The notes beneath the pieces were generated by a model that searched no databases, was not told the origin of the DNA, and saw only the letters and a list, made by a program, of their open reading frames with translations. 64,000 nt of DNA from JAMXLO01 sp963794185 (GTDB lineage: Bacteria > Pseudomonadota > Alphaproteobacteria > Acetobacterales > Acetobacteraceae): the NCBI GenBank assembly GCA_963794185.1, contig CAWCDM010000053.1, forward strand, positions 62,001 to 126,000. Direction: 5' to 3'. Positions 37,286 through 44,420 of this stretch are shown piece after piece; position 1 is the first letter of the stretch; the number at the start of each line of letters is the position of its first letter. Position numbers and translations under genes: made by a program.

Positions 37286-37944
37286 ATGGGCAAACTGAGC
37301 GGAATGATCGTGCCGGTCACTCCCTTCCAGCAGAACTGCGCGATCCTGTGGGATGACGGCAGCAAACAGGCGGTGGTGGTGGATCCGGGCGGCGACGTGG
37401 ACCGTATCCTCGGCGCCATCGACCAGACCGGCGCGTCGGTCGAGCGCATCTGGCTGACTCACGGCCATCTGGACCACGCCGGTGGCGCCGCCGAACTGCA
37501 GGAGACGCTGCGCCGGCGCTCCGGCGAGCCGCGAGGCGTGCCGATCGAGGGGCCGGATCGGCGCGACGAATTCCTGCTGCAGGGGCTGGAAGCGCAGGGC
37601 AGCAGCTACGGCTTCGCGTTGCGCAACGTCACGCCCGACCGCTGGCTGCGCGAGGGCGACAGCGTGGCGTTCGGCGAGCATCGCTTCGACGTGCTGCACT
37701 GTCCTGGGCACACGCCGGGCCATGTGGTTTTCGTCAACCGTGCGGCGCGGTTCGCGCTGGTCGGCGACGTGCTGTTCCAGGGCTCGGTCGGCCGCACCGA
37801 TTTCCCCTACGGCGACCACGCCGCGCTGATCCGTGCCATCACCGAAAAGCTGCTGCCGCTGGGCGACGATTTGCCTTCCTGTGCGGCCACGGCCCGGGCT
37901 CGACGATCGGCGCGGAGCGGCAGAGCAACCCGTTCCTGCGCTGA
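37286..37944 (+). CDS. MBL-fold metallo-hydrolase (glyoxalase II-like), frameshift near the end
   Basis: A zinc/iron hydrolase with the MBL motifs TPFQQNCAILW, VVDPGGDVDRI, the metal motif THGHLDHAGG, HCPGHTPGHVVF and LVGDVLFQGSVGRTDFP. These match the glyoxalase II-like group that hydrolyses thioesters such as S-lactoylglutathione. Near 37868 one base is missing; adding it after GATTT restores FAFLCGHGPGSTIGAERQSN and PFLR with a stop at 37942. As read, the frame runs to 37966 with an unrelated tail that lacks the last metal histidine. 659 nt is one short of a whole number of codons. Confidence 0.85.
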
Positions 37945-37946
37945 GG

Positions 37947-38582
37947 CTACGAGAGCTCGTTGCTGATCTCGTCTGCGGTCATGAACGGAAAGCGGATCCA
38001 TAGGTCGTTGCTGGTGTCCTCGATCGCCGTGATCCATGCGGCGACCTTGTCCGGAGGCGCCGTCCGCGTGCCCCCGGGAAACCGCCGCACCACTGGATTG
38101 CGAAACGCGTGTCCTGCCGTCGCGTGGGCGAACACGGTGGGGCTGAGGTCCGACAGCTTGTTGGCGATCTGCTCCGCGATGCCGCCGGGCGCACCGCATG
38201 AACACGCATACAGGATGATGGTCGCGCCCGGGCCGCAATTGCCCCGGAGCGAGGCCACGAACTCGTCGAGATAGCCCGGACCGATCTTCGCCGACACAAG
38301 CAGATCCTCGGTGCCATGGCCGAAATACGCCACCGTGTCGAGCTGGTAGGGCGAGATCGCCAGGCCATGCAAAATCTCGTCGAACCGCCCGCGCTCGGAG
38401 GCATGGTTGTTGAACAGCAGGGGCGTGTTGGCGCTGCCGGCCTTCTGCGTGTTCCAGTAATTCGCGAACATCTGCGCTCCCGGCTGGAACGCGCCGGTCG
38501 CATCGTTGCCCTGCGGGTTGGCGGTGTCCGGCGGCGCATTGAACATCGGTGCGAAGATGAATGCGTTGCTTGGCGGGGTCAT
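37947..38582 (-). CDS. Caspase-fold candidate protease (CHAT/C14-like)
   Basis: This 211-residue protein from ATG 38582 has no family I can name, but shows the two landmarks of the caspase-like fold. A hydrophobic strand ends in the histidine of VAYFGHGTED (His 89), and a second strand ends in the cysteine of TIILYACSCGAP (Cys 127). FARHATAGH-like FAHATAGHAF and the proline-rich PGGTRTAPPDK follow. There is no signal peptide or membrane segment. Such His/Cys pairs occur in caspases, clostripain and CHAT proteases. It converges with the metallo-hydrolase gene, 2 bp apart from its repaired stop. Confidence 0.55.
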   Translation of the reverse strand: MTPPSNAFIFAPMFNAPPDTANPQGNDATGAFQPGAQMFANYWNTQKAGSANTPLLFNNHASERGRFDEILHGLAISPYQLDTVAYFGHGTEDLLVSAKIGPGYLDEFVASLRGNCGPGATIILYACSCGAPGGIAEQIANKLSDLSPTVFAHATAGHAFRNPVVRRFPGGTRTAPPDKVAAWITAIEDTSNDLWIRFPFMTADEISNELS

Positions 38583-39058
38583 TGCGGGTGTTTCCTGTGT
38601 CTGGTTGTCACGTTCCTGGCGGCAGCGGATCCCCACGCCCCGGCTCCGGGCCACCGGGGTCCACGGGGCCAGAGTCCAGAGCGCCAGAGGCCATGGGGCC
38701 GACGTCCTGAGACCGACCCACCCGGCGCCCGCAACGTTAGGTCCTGAACGGGCTCCGGGGTGTGATCTCGCGCACGCAGGCCCGCCTTAATCGATGGACG
38801 GCGCGGTCACTGCGCCCCGGCAGGCGCGCGCCCGCCAGGGTTTCCGCCGGCAGCAGCGTAAGCGGCACCCCGAGGACGCAGCAGCCGGCCATCAGCAGCA
38901 GCACGTCGTTGTAGGCCAGGGGGTCAGCGTCTTGGGCTGACAACCACGGCAATGGCTTGCGCCGATCGGTAGGCACCGTCACTCTGCCCACAAATCACTC
39001 CCGGCGAGAGACACGGAAGCGGCAAAATGGGCAGTATGGTGCGCAATCCGGCAGACCT
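38583..39058. other. Gene-poor stretch with an efflux-gene fragment
   Basis: The left part is very GC-rich with short repeated GGGGCC and GGCC words but no reading frame of merit. The middle holds the fragment described at 38846-38930. The right end must contain the leader of the phosphofructokinase gene. No RNA gene is recognised. Confidence 0.4.
38846..38930 (-). pseudogene. Duplicated 3' fragment of the DHA2 efflux gene
   Basis: About 80 bp repeat the 3' end of the transporter at 40615 (matching 40653-40735): both encode YNDVLLLMAGC, then VPLTLL. Here the match is about 85-90 percent and no other part of the transporter is present. It is a relic 1.8 kb from the intact gene, on the same strand, with the phosphofructokinase and lipoprotein genes in between. 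Confidence 0.65.
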
Positions 39059-40030
39059 ATGAAGCACGTCGCGGTCCTTACGAGCGGTGGCGACGCCCCC
39101 GGCATGAACGCGGCCATCCGGGCCGTCACTCGCAGTGCGCTCGATCAGGGCATGACGGTCCACGGCGTGAGCCAGGGTTGGCAGGGCCTCGTCGACGGTC
39201 AGATCCGACAGCTCAGCGCGCGCGACGTGGGCGGCATCATCCAGGTCGGCGGCACGTTTCTCGGCAGCGCCCGATCCGCGGAATTCCGCGCGGAGGGCGG
39301 CCGGACCAAGGCGCTGCGCCACCTCGCCCAACGGGCCATCGACGGCGTGGTGGTGATTGGCGGCAACGGATCTCAGATGGGTTCGTACATGCTCAGCCAG
39401 CTTGGGGTTCACGTGGTCGGCGTCGCATCCACCATCGACAACGACCTGCTCGGCACGGATATCTCCATCGGCTGCGACACCGCCATCAACGTCACGCTCG
39501 AGGCGATCGACCACCTGCGCACGACCGGTTCCTCGCACAATCGCGCCTTCCTGGTTGAAACCATGGGAAGAGACTGCGGCTATCTGGCGATGATGGCGGG
39601 GCTCGCGGGCGGCGCCGAAGTCATCTCGACGCCTGAGTTCGAGGTGGCAGCAAGCGAGATTGCCCAGCGGCTGCACGCCGCATACGAGCGCGGCAAGACG
39701 CATGCAATCGTGGTGATCGCCGAAGGCGTCAAGGAAGATGCCACCAGGATCCTCGCCTATTTCGATGCCGACAAGCAGAGGACGGGTTTCGAGCTGCGTG
39801 CCACGAGGCTCGGACACGTCGTGCGCGGCGCTCCGCCCAGCGCCTTCGATCGCATTCTGGCGACGAGGCTGGGGGTCGGCGCCGTCAAGTCCCTGAACGA
39901 TGGCGAGACCGGCGTACTGGTCGGCTGGCAGAAGAACGAGGTCACGCGAACGCCGCTCGCAGACATTGTCGGACGCACCAAACCGGTGGATACGGAATTG
40001 GTCGAGCTCGCGCGCATCCTGGCAAAATGA
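39059..40030 (+). CDS. pfkA: 6-phosphofructokinase (PfkA family)
   Basis: The 323-residue product follows the PfkA fold from ATG 39059: VAVLTSGGDAPGMNAAIRAV, the GG.FLGSAR loop, VVVIGGNGSQMG, the catalytic TIDND, SSHNRAFLVETMGRDCGYLA (fructose-6-phosphate site) and a C-terminal ATRLGHVVRGAPPSAFDRIL. It phosphorylates fructose 6-phosphate in glycolysis. Two usual landmarks differ: GGNGS replaces GGDGS, and the residue before TIDND is serine (VASTIDND), where ATP enzymes have glycine and pyrophosphate enzymes lysine. The phosphoryl donor is therefore not certain. ATGA at 40027 couples it to the lipoprotein gene. Confidence 0.88.
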   Translation: MKHVAVLTSGGDAPGMNAAIRAVTRSALDQGMTVHGVSQGWQGLVDGQIRQLSARDVGGIIQVGGTFLGSARSAEFRAEGGRTKALRHLAQRAIDGVVVIGGNGSQMGSYMLSQLGVHVVGVASTIDNDLLGTDISIGCDTAINVTLEAIDHLRTTGSSHNRAFLVETMGRDCGYLAMMAGLAGGAEVISTPEFEVAASEIAQRLHAAYERGKTHAIVVIAEGVKEDATRILAYFDADKQRTGFELRATRLGHVVRGAPPSAFDRILATRLGVGAVKSLNDGETGVLVGWQKNEVTRTPLADIVGRTKPVDTELVELARILAK

Positions 40031-40584
40031 TCGCGCAAAGCACTGGCCGATCGCCTACTTTCCCAAGCCGCGCCAACGCAACTGTGGTCGCCGCGACAGG
40101 AAGCACACGGCTGCAGACGCGGAATACGGATCGCTGGACGACCCTGGCGACGCTGCTGCTGTCGGCTTGCGGCCTGACCGGGTGCGTGCCGCCCAGCGGC
40201 GTGAGCGGGACGACGGCGCTGAGCAAACCCTGGATGCTCGGCATCGAGCGGATGCAGGGCGACCCCGAGCCGCTGCTGCCCTACACCAACCGGTTCATCG
40301 AGGATCTGGCGGCGATGCCGCGGACGCAGGTGGTGTTCGTCGGCACCGACCGGAACCGTTCCGCGTTCAATGCCTGGAGCGGCGACAAGGTGCTGGTCGC
40401 GCCATGGCTGCACGGCGAGGACAACTGCATGAACCTGACCTGGACGATCTTCCAGTCCGGCCAGCAGCAGGGAGCGTTCGGGCAGGTGGTCGCAACATTG
40501 CCGGCGGGGACGGAACCGGATCCGGACTGCGTCGATCGGGCAGCGGCACAGTTCTACCGCACGCTGGCCGTCCAGGGGCTGTGA
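40027..40584 (+). CDS. Putative lipoprotein, unknown function
   Basis: ATG 40027 overlaps the phosphofructokinase stop. The first 40 residues are a long polar lead, then TLLLSACGLTGC forms a lipobox, so the mature protein probably begins at the cysteine near residue 53. The 130-residue mature part includes MLGIERMQGDPEPLLPYTNR, TQVVFVGTDRN, and paired cysteines (DNCMNL, PDPDC). I do not recognise the family. Internal starts closer to the signal peptide are possible. Its neighbours do not reveal a role. Confidence 0.6.
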   Translation: MIAQSTGRSPTFPSRANATVVAATGSTRLQTRNTDRWTTLATLLLSACGLTGCVPPSGVSGTTALSKPWMLGIERMQGDPEPLLPYTNRFIEDLAAMPRTQVVFVGTDRNRSAFNAWSGDKVLVAPWLHGEDNCMNLTWTIFQSGQQQGAFGQVVATLPAGTEPDPDCVDRAAAQFYRTLAVQGL

Positions 40585-40614
40585 CGGGACACTGGTCTCC
40601 GGCGGCTCGAGCTC

Positions 40615-42189
40615 TCAGTGCGCCTCGGCCGCCGCACCCGCCGCAGGCTTCGCCAGCAGCAGCGTCAGCGGCACGGCGAGGAAGAAGCAGCCGGCCATCA
40701 GCAGCAGCACGTCGTTGTAGGTCAGCGTCAGCGCCTGCTGCTGCACCATCATCGCCATCTGCTTCAGCGCGGCGAGATGCGCCTCGCCCGACTTCGCGGC
40801 GGTCATCATCTTGGTCATGTTGCCGAGCGCGTGCATCGCGGCAGACCGCGCCCACGTCACCTGCTCCTGCAGATGCTGCGCGTGCACTGCCAGGCGCGAT
40901 GTCGCCAGCGTGTTGATCAGCGCCAGGCCGACCGCGCCGCCGAGATTGCGCATCAGGTTGTAAAGCCCCGATGCGTTCTTCACCTGCGCCGGCGGCAGAC
41001 GGCCGAGTGCGAGCTGGTTCACCGGCAGCATGATGAACATCATGGAGGCGCCGCGTAACGCCTGGGGCCAGCACAGCTCCCAGAACGCGGAATCCACGGT
41101 GAGATGCGCCATCCACCACAGCCCGGCGCCGAACATCGCCAGCCCGATCGCCAGCATCACGCGCTGATCCATCACCCGCATCAGCTGTCCGGCGATCGGC
41201 GCGGAGGCGAACATTGCCACGCCGGTCACGAACATGGTCTCGCCGATCTGCAGGCTGTCGTAGCCGCGCACGCGCCCCAGGAACAGCGGCAGCAGATACA
41301 CCGAGCCGTACAGCCCGAGGCCGAGCACGAAGCTGAACAGCGAGCCGAACGCGAAATTGGCATTGGTGAAGGCGCGCAGCTCCACCAGCGGATCGCGCCG
41401 CACCAGCATGCGCCAGAAGAACAGCGTGCCGGCGATCACGGAGGCGACGGCGGACCAGGCGATGGTCTCGTCGGCGAACCAGTCCCAGCGGTCACCTTCC
41501 TCCAGCACGTACTCCATCGCGCCGAGGAAGGTTGCCATCAGCAGCAGGCCGGTCAGGTCGAAGCTGCGGCGCAGCGCGTAGTCGGGCTTGTCGATGTCGA
41601 GCCAGGACCACACCGCAGCCGCCACCGCGAGGCCGACCGGGACGTTGATCAGGAACAGCCAGTGCCAGGAGAACTGGTCCGTCAGCCAGCCGCCGAGGGT
41701 CGGGCCGATGGTCGGCGCCATCGTCGCGGTGAGCCCGATCAGCACCGACATCTGCGTGCGCTGCTCGGCGCGGAACAGCAGGAACGTGGTGGCGAAGACG
41801 GTCGGGATCATCGCCCCGCCGATGAAGCCCTGCGCGGCGCGGAACACCACCATCTCGCCCAGGCTGGAGGCACTGGCGCAGGCCAGCGAGAACAGCGTGA
41901 AGCCGAGCGCGCTGATAACGAACAGCACGCGCGTGGAGAGCAGGCGGGAAAGCCAGCCCGACAGCGGGATCATGACGATCTCGGCGATCAGGTAGCTGGT
42001 CTGCACCCACGACGCCTCGTCCGGGCTGGCGGCAAGGCCCGCCTGGATGTCGGAGATCGAGGCGCTGACAATCTGGATGTCCAGGATCGACATGAACATC
42101 CCGACCACCATCGCCATGAAGCCGGCCCATTGCCGCCAGCCCAGCCGATCCTCGGTCGCATCCCCCGGGCGCTCGGCGGTCTGGCTCAC
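40615..42189 (-). CDS. emrB: DHA2-family multidrug exporter, EmrB type (14 TM)
   Basis: This 524-residue inner-membrane antiporter has the 14-helix DHA2 pattern. The first helix reads GFMAMVVGMFMSILDIQIVSASI with the acidic residue typical of EmrB, followed by WVQTSYLIAEIVMIPLSGWL, the motif-C region TMAPTIGPTLGGWLTDQFSW, and GASMMFIMLPVNQLALGRL. It pumps lipophilic drugs using the proton gradient, together with an outer-membrane TolC-type channel. Its start overlaps the end of the HlyD-like adaptor gene by 4 bp (ATGA). Confidence 0.92.
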   Translation of the reverse strand: MSQTAERPGDATEDRLGWRQWAGFMAMVVGMFMSILDIQIVSASISDIQAGLAASPDEASWVQTSYLIAEIVMIPLSGWLSRLLSTRVLFVISALGFTLFSLACASASSLGEMVVFRAAQGFIGGAMIPTVFATTFLLFRAEQRTQMSVLIGLTATMAPTIGPTLGGWLTDQFSWHWLFLINVPVGLAVAAAVWSWLDIDKPDYALRRSFDLTGLLLMATFLGAMEYVLEEGDRWDWFADETIAWSAVASVIAGTLFFWRMLVRRDPLVELRAFTNANFAFGSLFSFVLGLGLYGSVYLLPLFLGRVRGYDSLQIGETMFVTGVAMFASAPIAGQLMRVMDQRVMLAIGLAMFGAGLWWMAHLTVDSAFWELCWPQALRGASMMFIMLPVNQLALGRLPPAQVKNASGLYNLMRNLGGAVGLALINTLATSRLAVHAQHLQEQVTWARSAAMHALGNMTKMMTAAKSGEAHLAALKQMAMMVQQQALTLTYNDVLLLMAGCFFLAVPLTLLLAKPAAGAAAEAH

Positions 42190-43370
42190 GGCATGGCGTC
42201 CCGCAGGGTGGCCGCGGCGGCGCCGAACAGGCCGAGCCGCAGGGCGTCGGGGCCGCGCGTATCAACATCGGCGGTGACCGACAGGCCCGCTCGCAGCCAG
42301 CCGGCATGCGCGGCCTGGGCAGGATCGATCACGATCTTCACCGGGACGCGCTGCACCACCTTGGTAAAGTTGCCGGTGGCGTTCTCCGGCGGCAGCAGGC
42401 TGAACAGGGCGCCGGTCGCGGGGGCCAGGCTGTCCACCCGGCCGTCCACCGCCGCGCCGCTGTCGATGTCGGGAACCAGTTGCACCTTCATGCCGGGGTG
42501 CATGCGGCGGAGCTGGGTCTCCTTGAAGTTGGCGACGACGTAGAGCTTGTCCGGCAGCGGCGCCACCGCGATGAGCTGTGCGCCGGGCGCCACGTGCTGG
42601 CCCAGTTCGGCGGCGCGGTTGCCGACGATGCCGTCGAACGGGGCGTGGATCACCGTGTAGCTGAGGTTGTTCTGAGCAAGCTGCACCGCGGCGTCGGCGT
42701 TCTGCTGGCGCGCCTTCGCCTGGGTCACCTGCGCCTGGAACACGGCAAGCTGCTGCTCCGCGGCGGCCTTCTGCGCCTGCGCCGAGACCACGGCGGCATT
42801 CGCCTTGCGCGCATCGGCGATCGCCTGATCGTTCGACTGGCGCGATGCCCAGCCGCCGGTGACCAGCGAGCCGGAGCGAGTCGCATCCGCGCCTGCCCGG
42901 GTCTGCTCCGCCTGCGCCTGGGCGATGGCCGCCTGTGCGACCTCGATAGTTGCCTGCTGCTGGGCAACCTGGCGCTGCGCCGTGTCGATCGCGGCAGTGG
43001 CCTCCGCGGCGGAGGCCGAGGCCTGGGCCAGACGCGCCTGCCAGTCGGCCGGATCGAGCACGATCAGCGGATCGCCGGCATGCACGCGCTGGTTGTCGGC
43101 CACCTTGATGGCGGCGACGTCGCCCTCGATGCGCGGGCCGAGAACGGCAATATCGCCCTGAATGTAGGCGTTGTCGGTGCTTTCGATGTAGCGACCCTCG
43201 GTGAACCACCAGGAGGCGCCGACACTGATGGCAATGACCGCCGCCAGCCCGGCCGCCGGGCGCCAAAGCCGGCGCAGACGGGCGCGCATCCGGCGGCTGC
43301 GGCTGGGTGGAACAGCGGTGCTCTGGGCGTCGGCGGGTGAAGCCAGCGGCTTCTCGGTGATGGCGTTCAA
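42186..43370 (-). CDS. emrA: Membrane-fusion adaptor, EmrA/HlyD family
   Basis: The 394-residue protein has a cytoplasmic basic start (RSRRMRARLRRLWRPA), one membrane helix (GLAAVIAISVGASWWF), and the periplasmic adaptor: lipoyl half ESTDNAYIQGDIAVLGPRIEG, a long alpha-helical hairpin rich in Ala and Gln (residues 105-225), the second lipoyl half NLSYTVIHAPFDGIVGNRA, and the beta barrel with VVANFKETQLRRMHPGMKV. It connects EmrB to an outer-membrane channel. Transcription probably starts within 43371-43470, next to the two TetR-type operators. Confidence 0.92.
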   Translation of the reverse strand: MNAITEKPLASPADAQSTAVPPSRSRRMRARLRRLWRPAAGLAAVIAISVGASWWFTEGRYIESTDNAYIQGDIAVLGPRIEGDVAAIKVADNQRVHAGDPLIVLDPADWQARLAQASASAAEATAAIDTAQRQVAQQQATIEVAQAAIAQAQAEQTRAGADATRSGSLVTGGWASRQSNDQAIADARKANAAVVSAQAQKAAAEQQLAVFQAQVTQAKARQQNADAAVQLAQNNLSYTVIHAPFDGIVGNRAAELGQHVAPGAQLIAVAPLPDKLYVVANFKETQLRRMHPGMKVQLVPDIDSGAAVDGRVDSLAPATGALFSLLPPENATGNFTKVVQRVPVKIVIDPAQAAHAGWLRAGLSVTADVDTRGPDALRLGLFGAAAATLRDAMP

Positions 43371-43382
43371 TTCTGGGCTCCT

Positions 43383-43400
43383 CTGAACTGTACGGTTCAG
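43383..43400. promoter_or_regulatory. TetR-type operator, first copy
   Basis: CTGAACTGTACGGTTCAG is an inverted repeat with arms CTGAAC and GTTCAG. It lies 13 bp ahead of the adaptor start, so a bound repressor would block the efflux operon. The same arms recur at 43445-43464. Confidence 0.7.
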
Positions 43401-43444
43401 TTCACGTAGAGGATGGCGATCCGTAGCAGAATGGTCAAGGCCAA

Positions 43445-43464
43445 ACTGAACCGTCCAGTTCAGT
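43445..43464. promoter_or_regulatory. TetR-type operator, second copy
   Basis: ACTGAACCGTCCAGTTCAGT has perfect 7-bp arms ACTGAAC and GTTCAGT. It lies about 50 bp before the tetR start and 62 bp from the first copy (centre to centre), so both divergent promoters are covered. The shared half-site makes autoregulation very likely. Confidence 0.75.
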
Positions 43465-43512
43465 CCATTCTAGCCCTTGCAAACCTCGGGCCGCTCGGCC
43501 CAACTACGCACC

Positions 43513-44136
43513 ATGAGCGCAACGGCAGAGCTTCGGCCGGACAGCGAGTCGCCCAAGCGCCAGCTTGTGCTGGACGCGGCCACCACGCTGTTCATGGCCC
43601 AGGGATACGGCGCCGTCAGCATGGACGCGATCGCCCGCGCCGCTGGCGTCTCCAAGGCCACGCTTTATGCGTATTTCAGCTCCAAGGACCGGCTGTTCGC
43701 CACGATCATCGGCGAGGCATGCCGGCAGAACATCGCGACGACGAATTTCCTGCCGGGCGGTGAGACGGACGTGCAGGCGGGGCTGATCACCTTCGCCGGC
43801 AACACTCTGCGCTTCCTGCTGGAGGAGCGGTCGCTGGCGATCCACCGCGTGGTGATCAGCGAGAGCCTGCGTTTTCCGGAACTGGGGCGCGCCTTCTACG
43901 ACAACGGGCCGGGTGTGTTCCGCCGCGTGTTCGGCGACTGGCTGGCCGAGCAGACCGCCGCGGGGCGTCTTGCGGTGCGCGATCCCGCGTTGGCGGCGGA
44001 CCAGTTCATCGGCCTGCTGCGCGGCGGCCTGTACCTGCGGGCGACGCTCGGGCTGACGCCGCCGTCGGAGGCGGAGATCGACGACGCCGTATCATCGGCC
44101 GTGGCGGCGTTCGTGCGGGCGTACGCGCCTGGCTAG
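43513..44136 (+). CDS. TetR-family repressor of the divergent efflux operon
   Basis: From ATG 43513 the protein has 207 residues. The N-terminal HTH is textbook TetR: QLVLDAATTLFMAQGYGAVS, then IARAAGVSKATLYAYFSSKDRLF. The C-terminal ligand domain includes TFAGNTLRFLLEERSLAIHR and ends FVRAYAPG. It faces the emrA-emrB operon, and two matching palindromes lie in the gap, so it almost certainly controls that pump in response to its substrate. Similar AcrR/AefR-like regulators are common beside such pumps. Confidence 0.9.
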   Translation: MSATAELRPDSESPKRQLVLDAATTLFMAQGYGAVSMDAIARAAGVSKATLYAYFSSKDRLFATIIGEACRQNIATTNFLPGGETDVQAGLITFAGNTLRFLLEERSLAIHRVVISESLRFPELGRAFYDNGPGVFRRVFGDWLAEQTAAGRLAVRDPALAADQFIGLLRGGLYLRATLGLTPPSEAEIDDAVSSAVAAFVRAYAPG

Positions 44137-44163
44137 CGTTGCAGTGTTGGTTGGAATGCGACG

Positions 44164-44210
44164 CGCGGGCTGCGCCCGCGAGCCATGGCGTTGAGGCAAT
44201 GGTTGCCTCA
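44164..44210 (+). terminator. Tandem hairpins downstream of tetR
   Basis: CGCGGGC-TGC-GCCCGCG (44164-44180) is followed by TGAGGCAA-TGG-TTGCCTCA (44192-44210), both with perfect stems. They begin 28 bp after the tetR stop. There is no T run, so factor-independent termination is not certain; the stems may block 3' decay instead. The rest of the gap up to 44420 shows nothing recognisable. Confidence 0.45.
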
Positions 44211-44420
44211 GCCAACGCATTCTCCGTCCAGCTTTTGTCCTGATGCCTATGGGGTTTGTCGCGACCATCCGTCGCGCAGCGGTGGAGGCGCGGATGGGCG
44301 GGAACGGCATGGGCGATCGGCCTTATATTAGAGGAGCCATTCCTGGCGCACCCGTAGATGATGTGGCCTGCCAAGGGAGCGGATATTCGTGCTGGATCTC
44401 GACACGAGCCAGTCGCCGGC

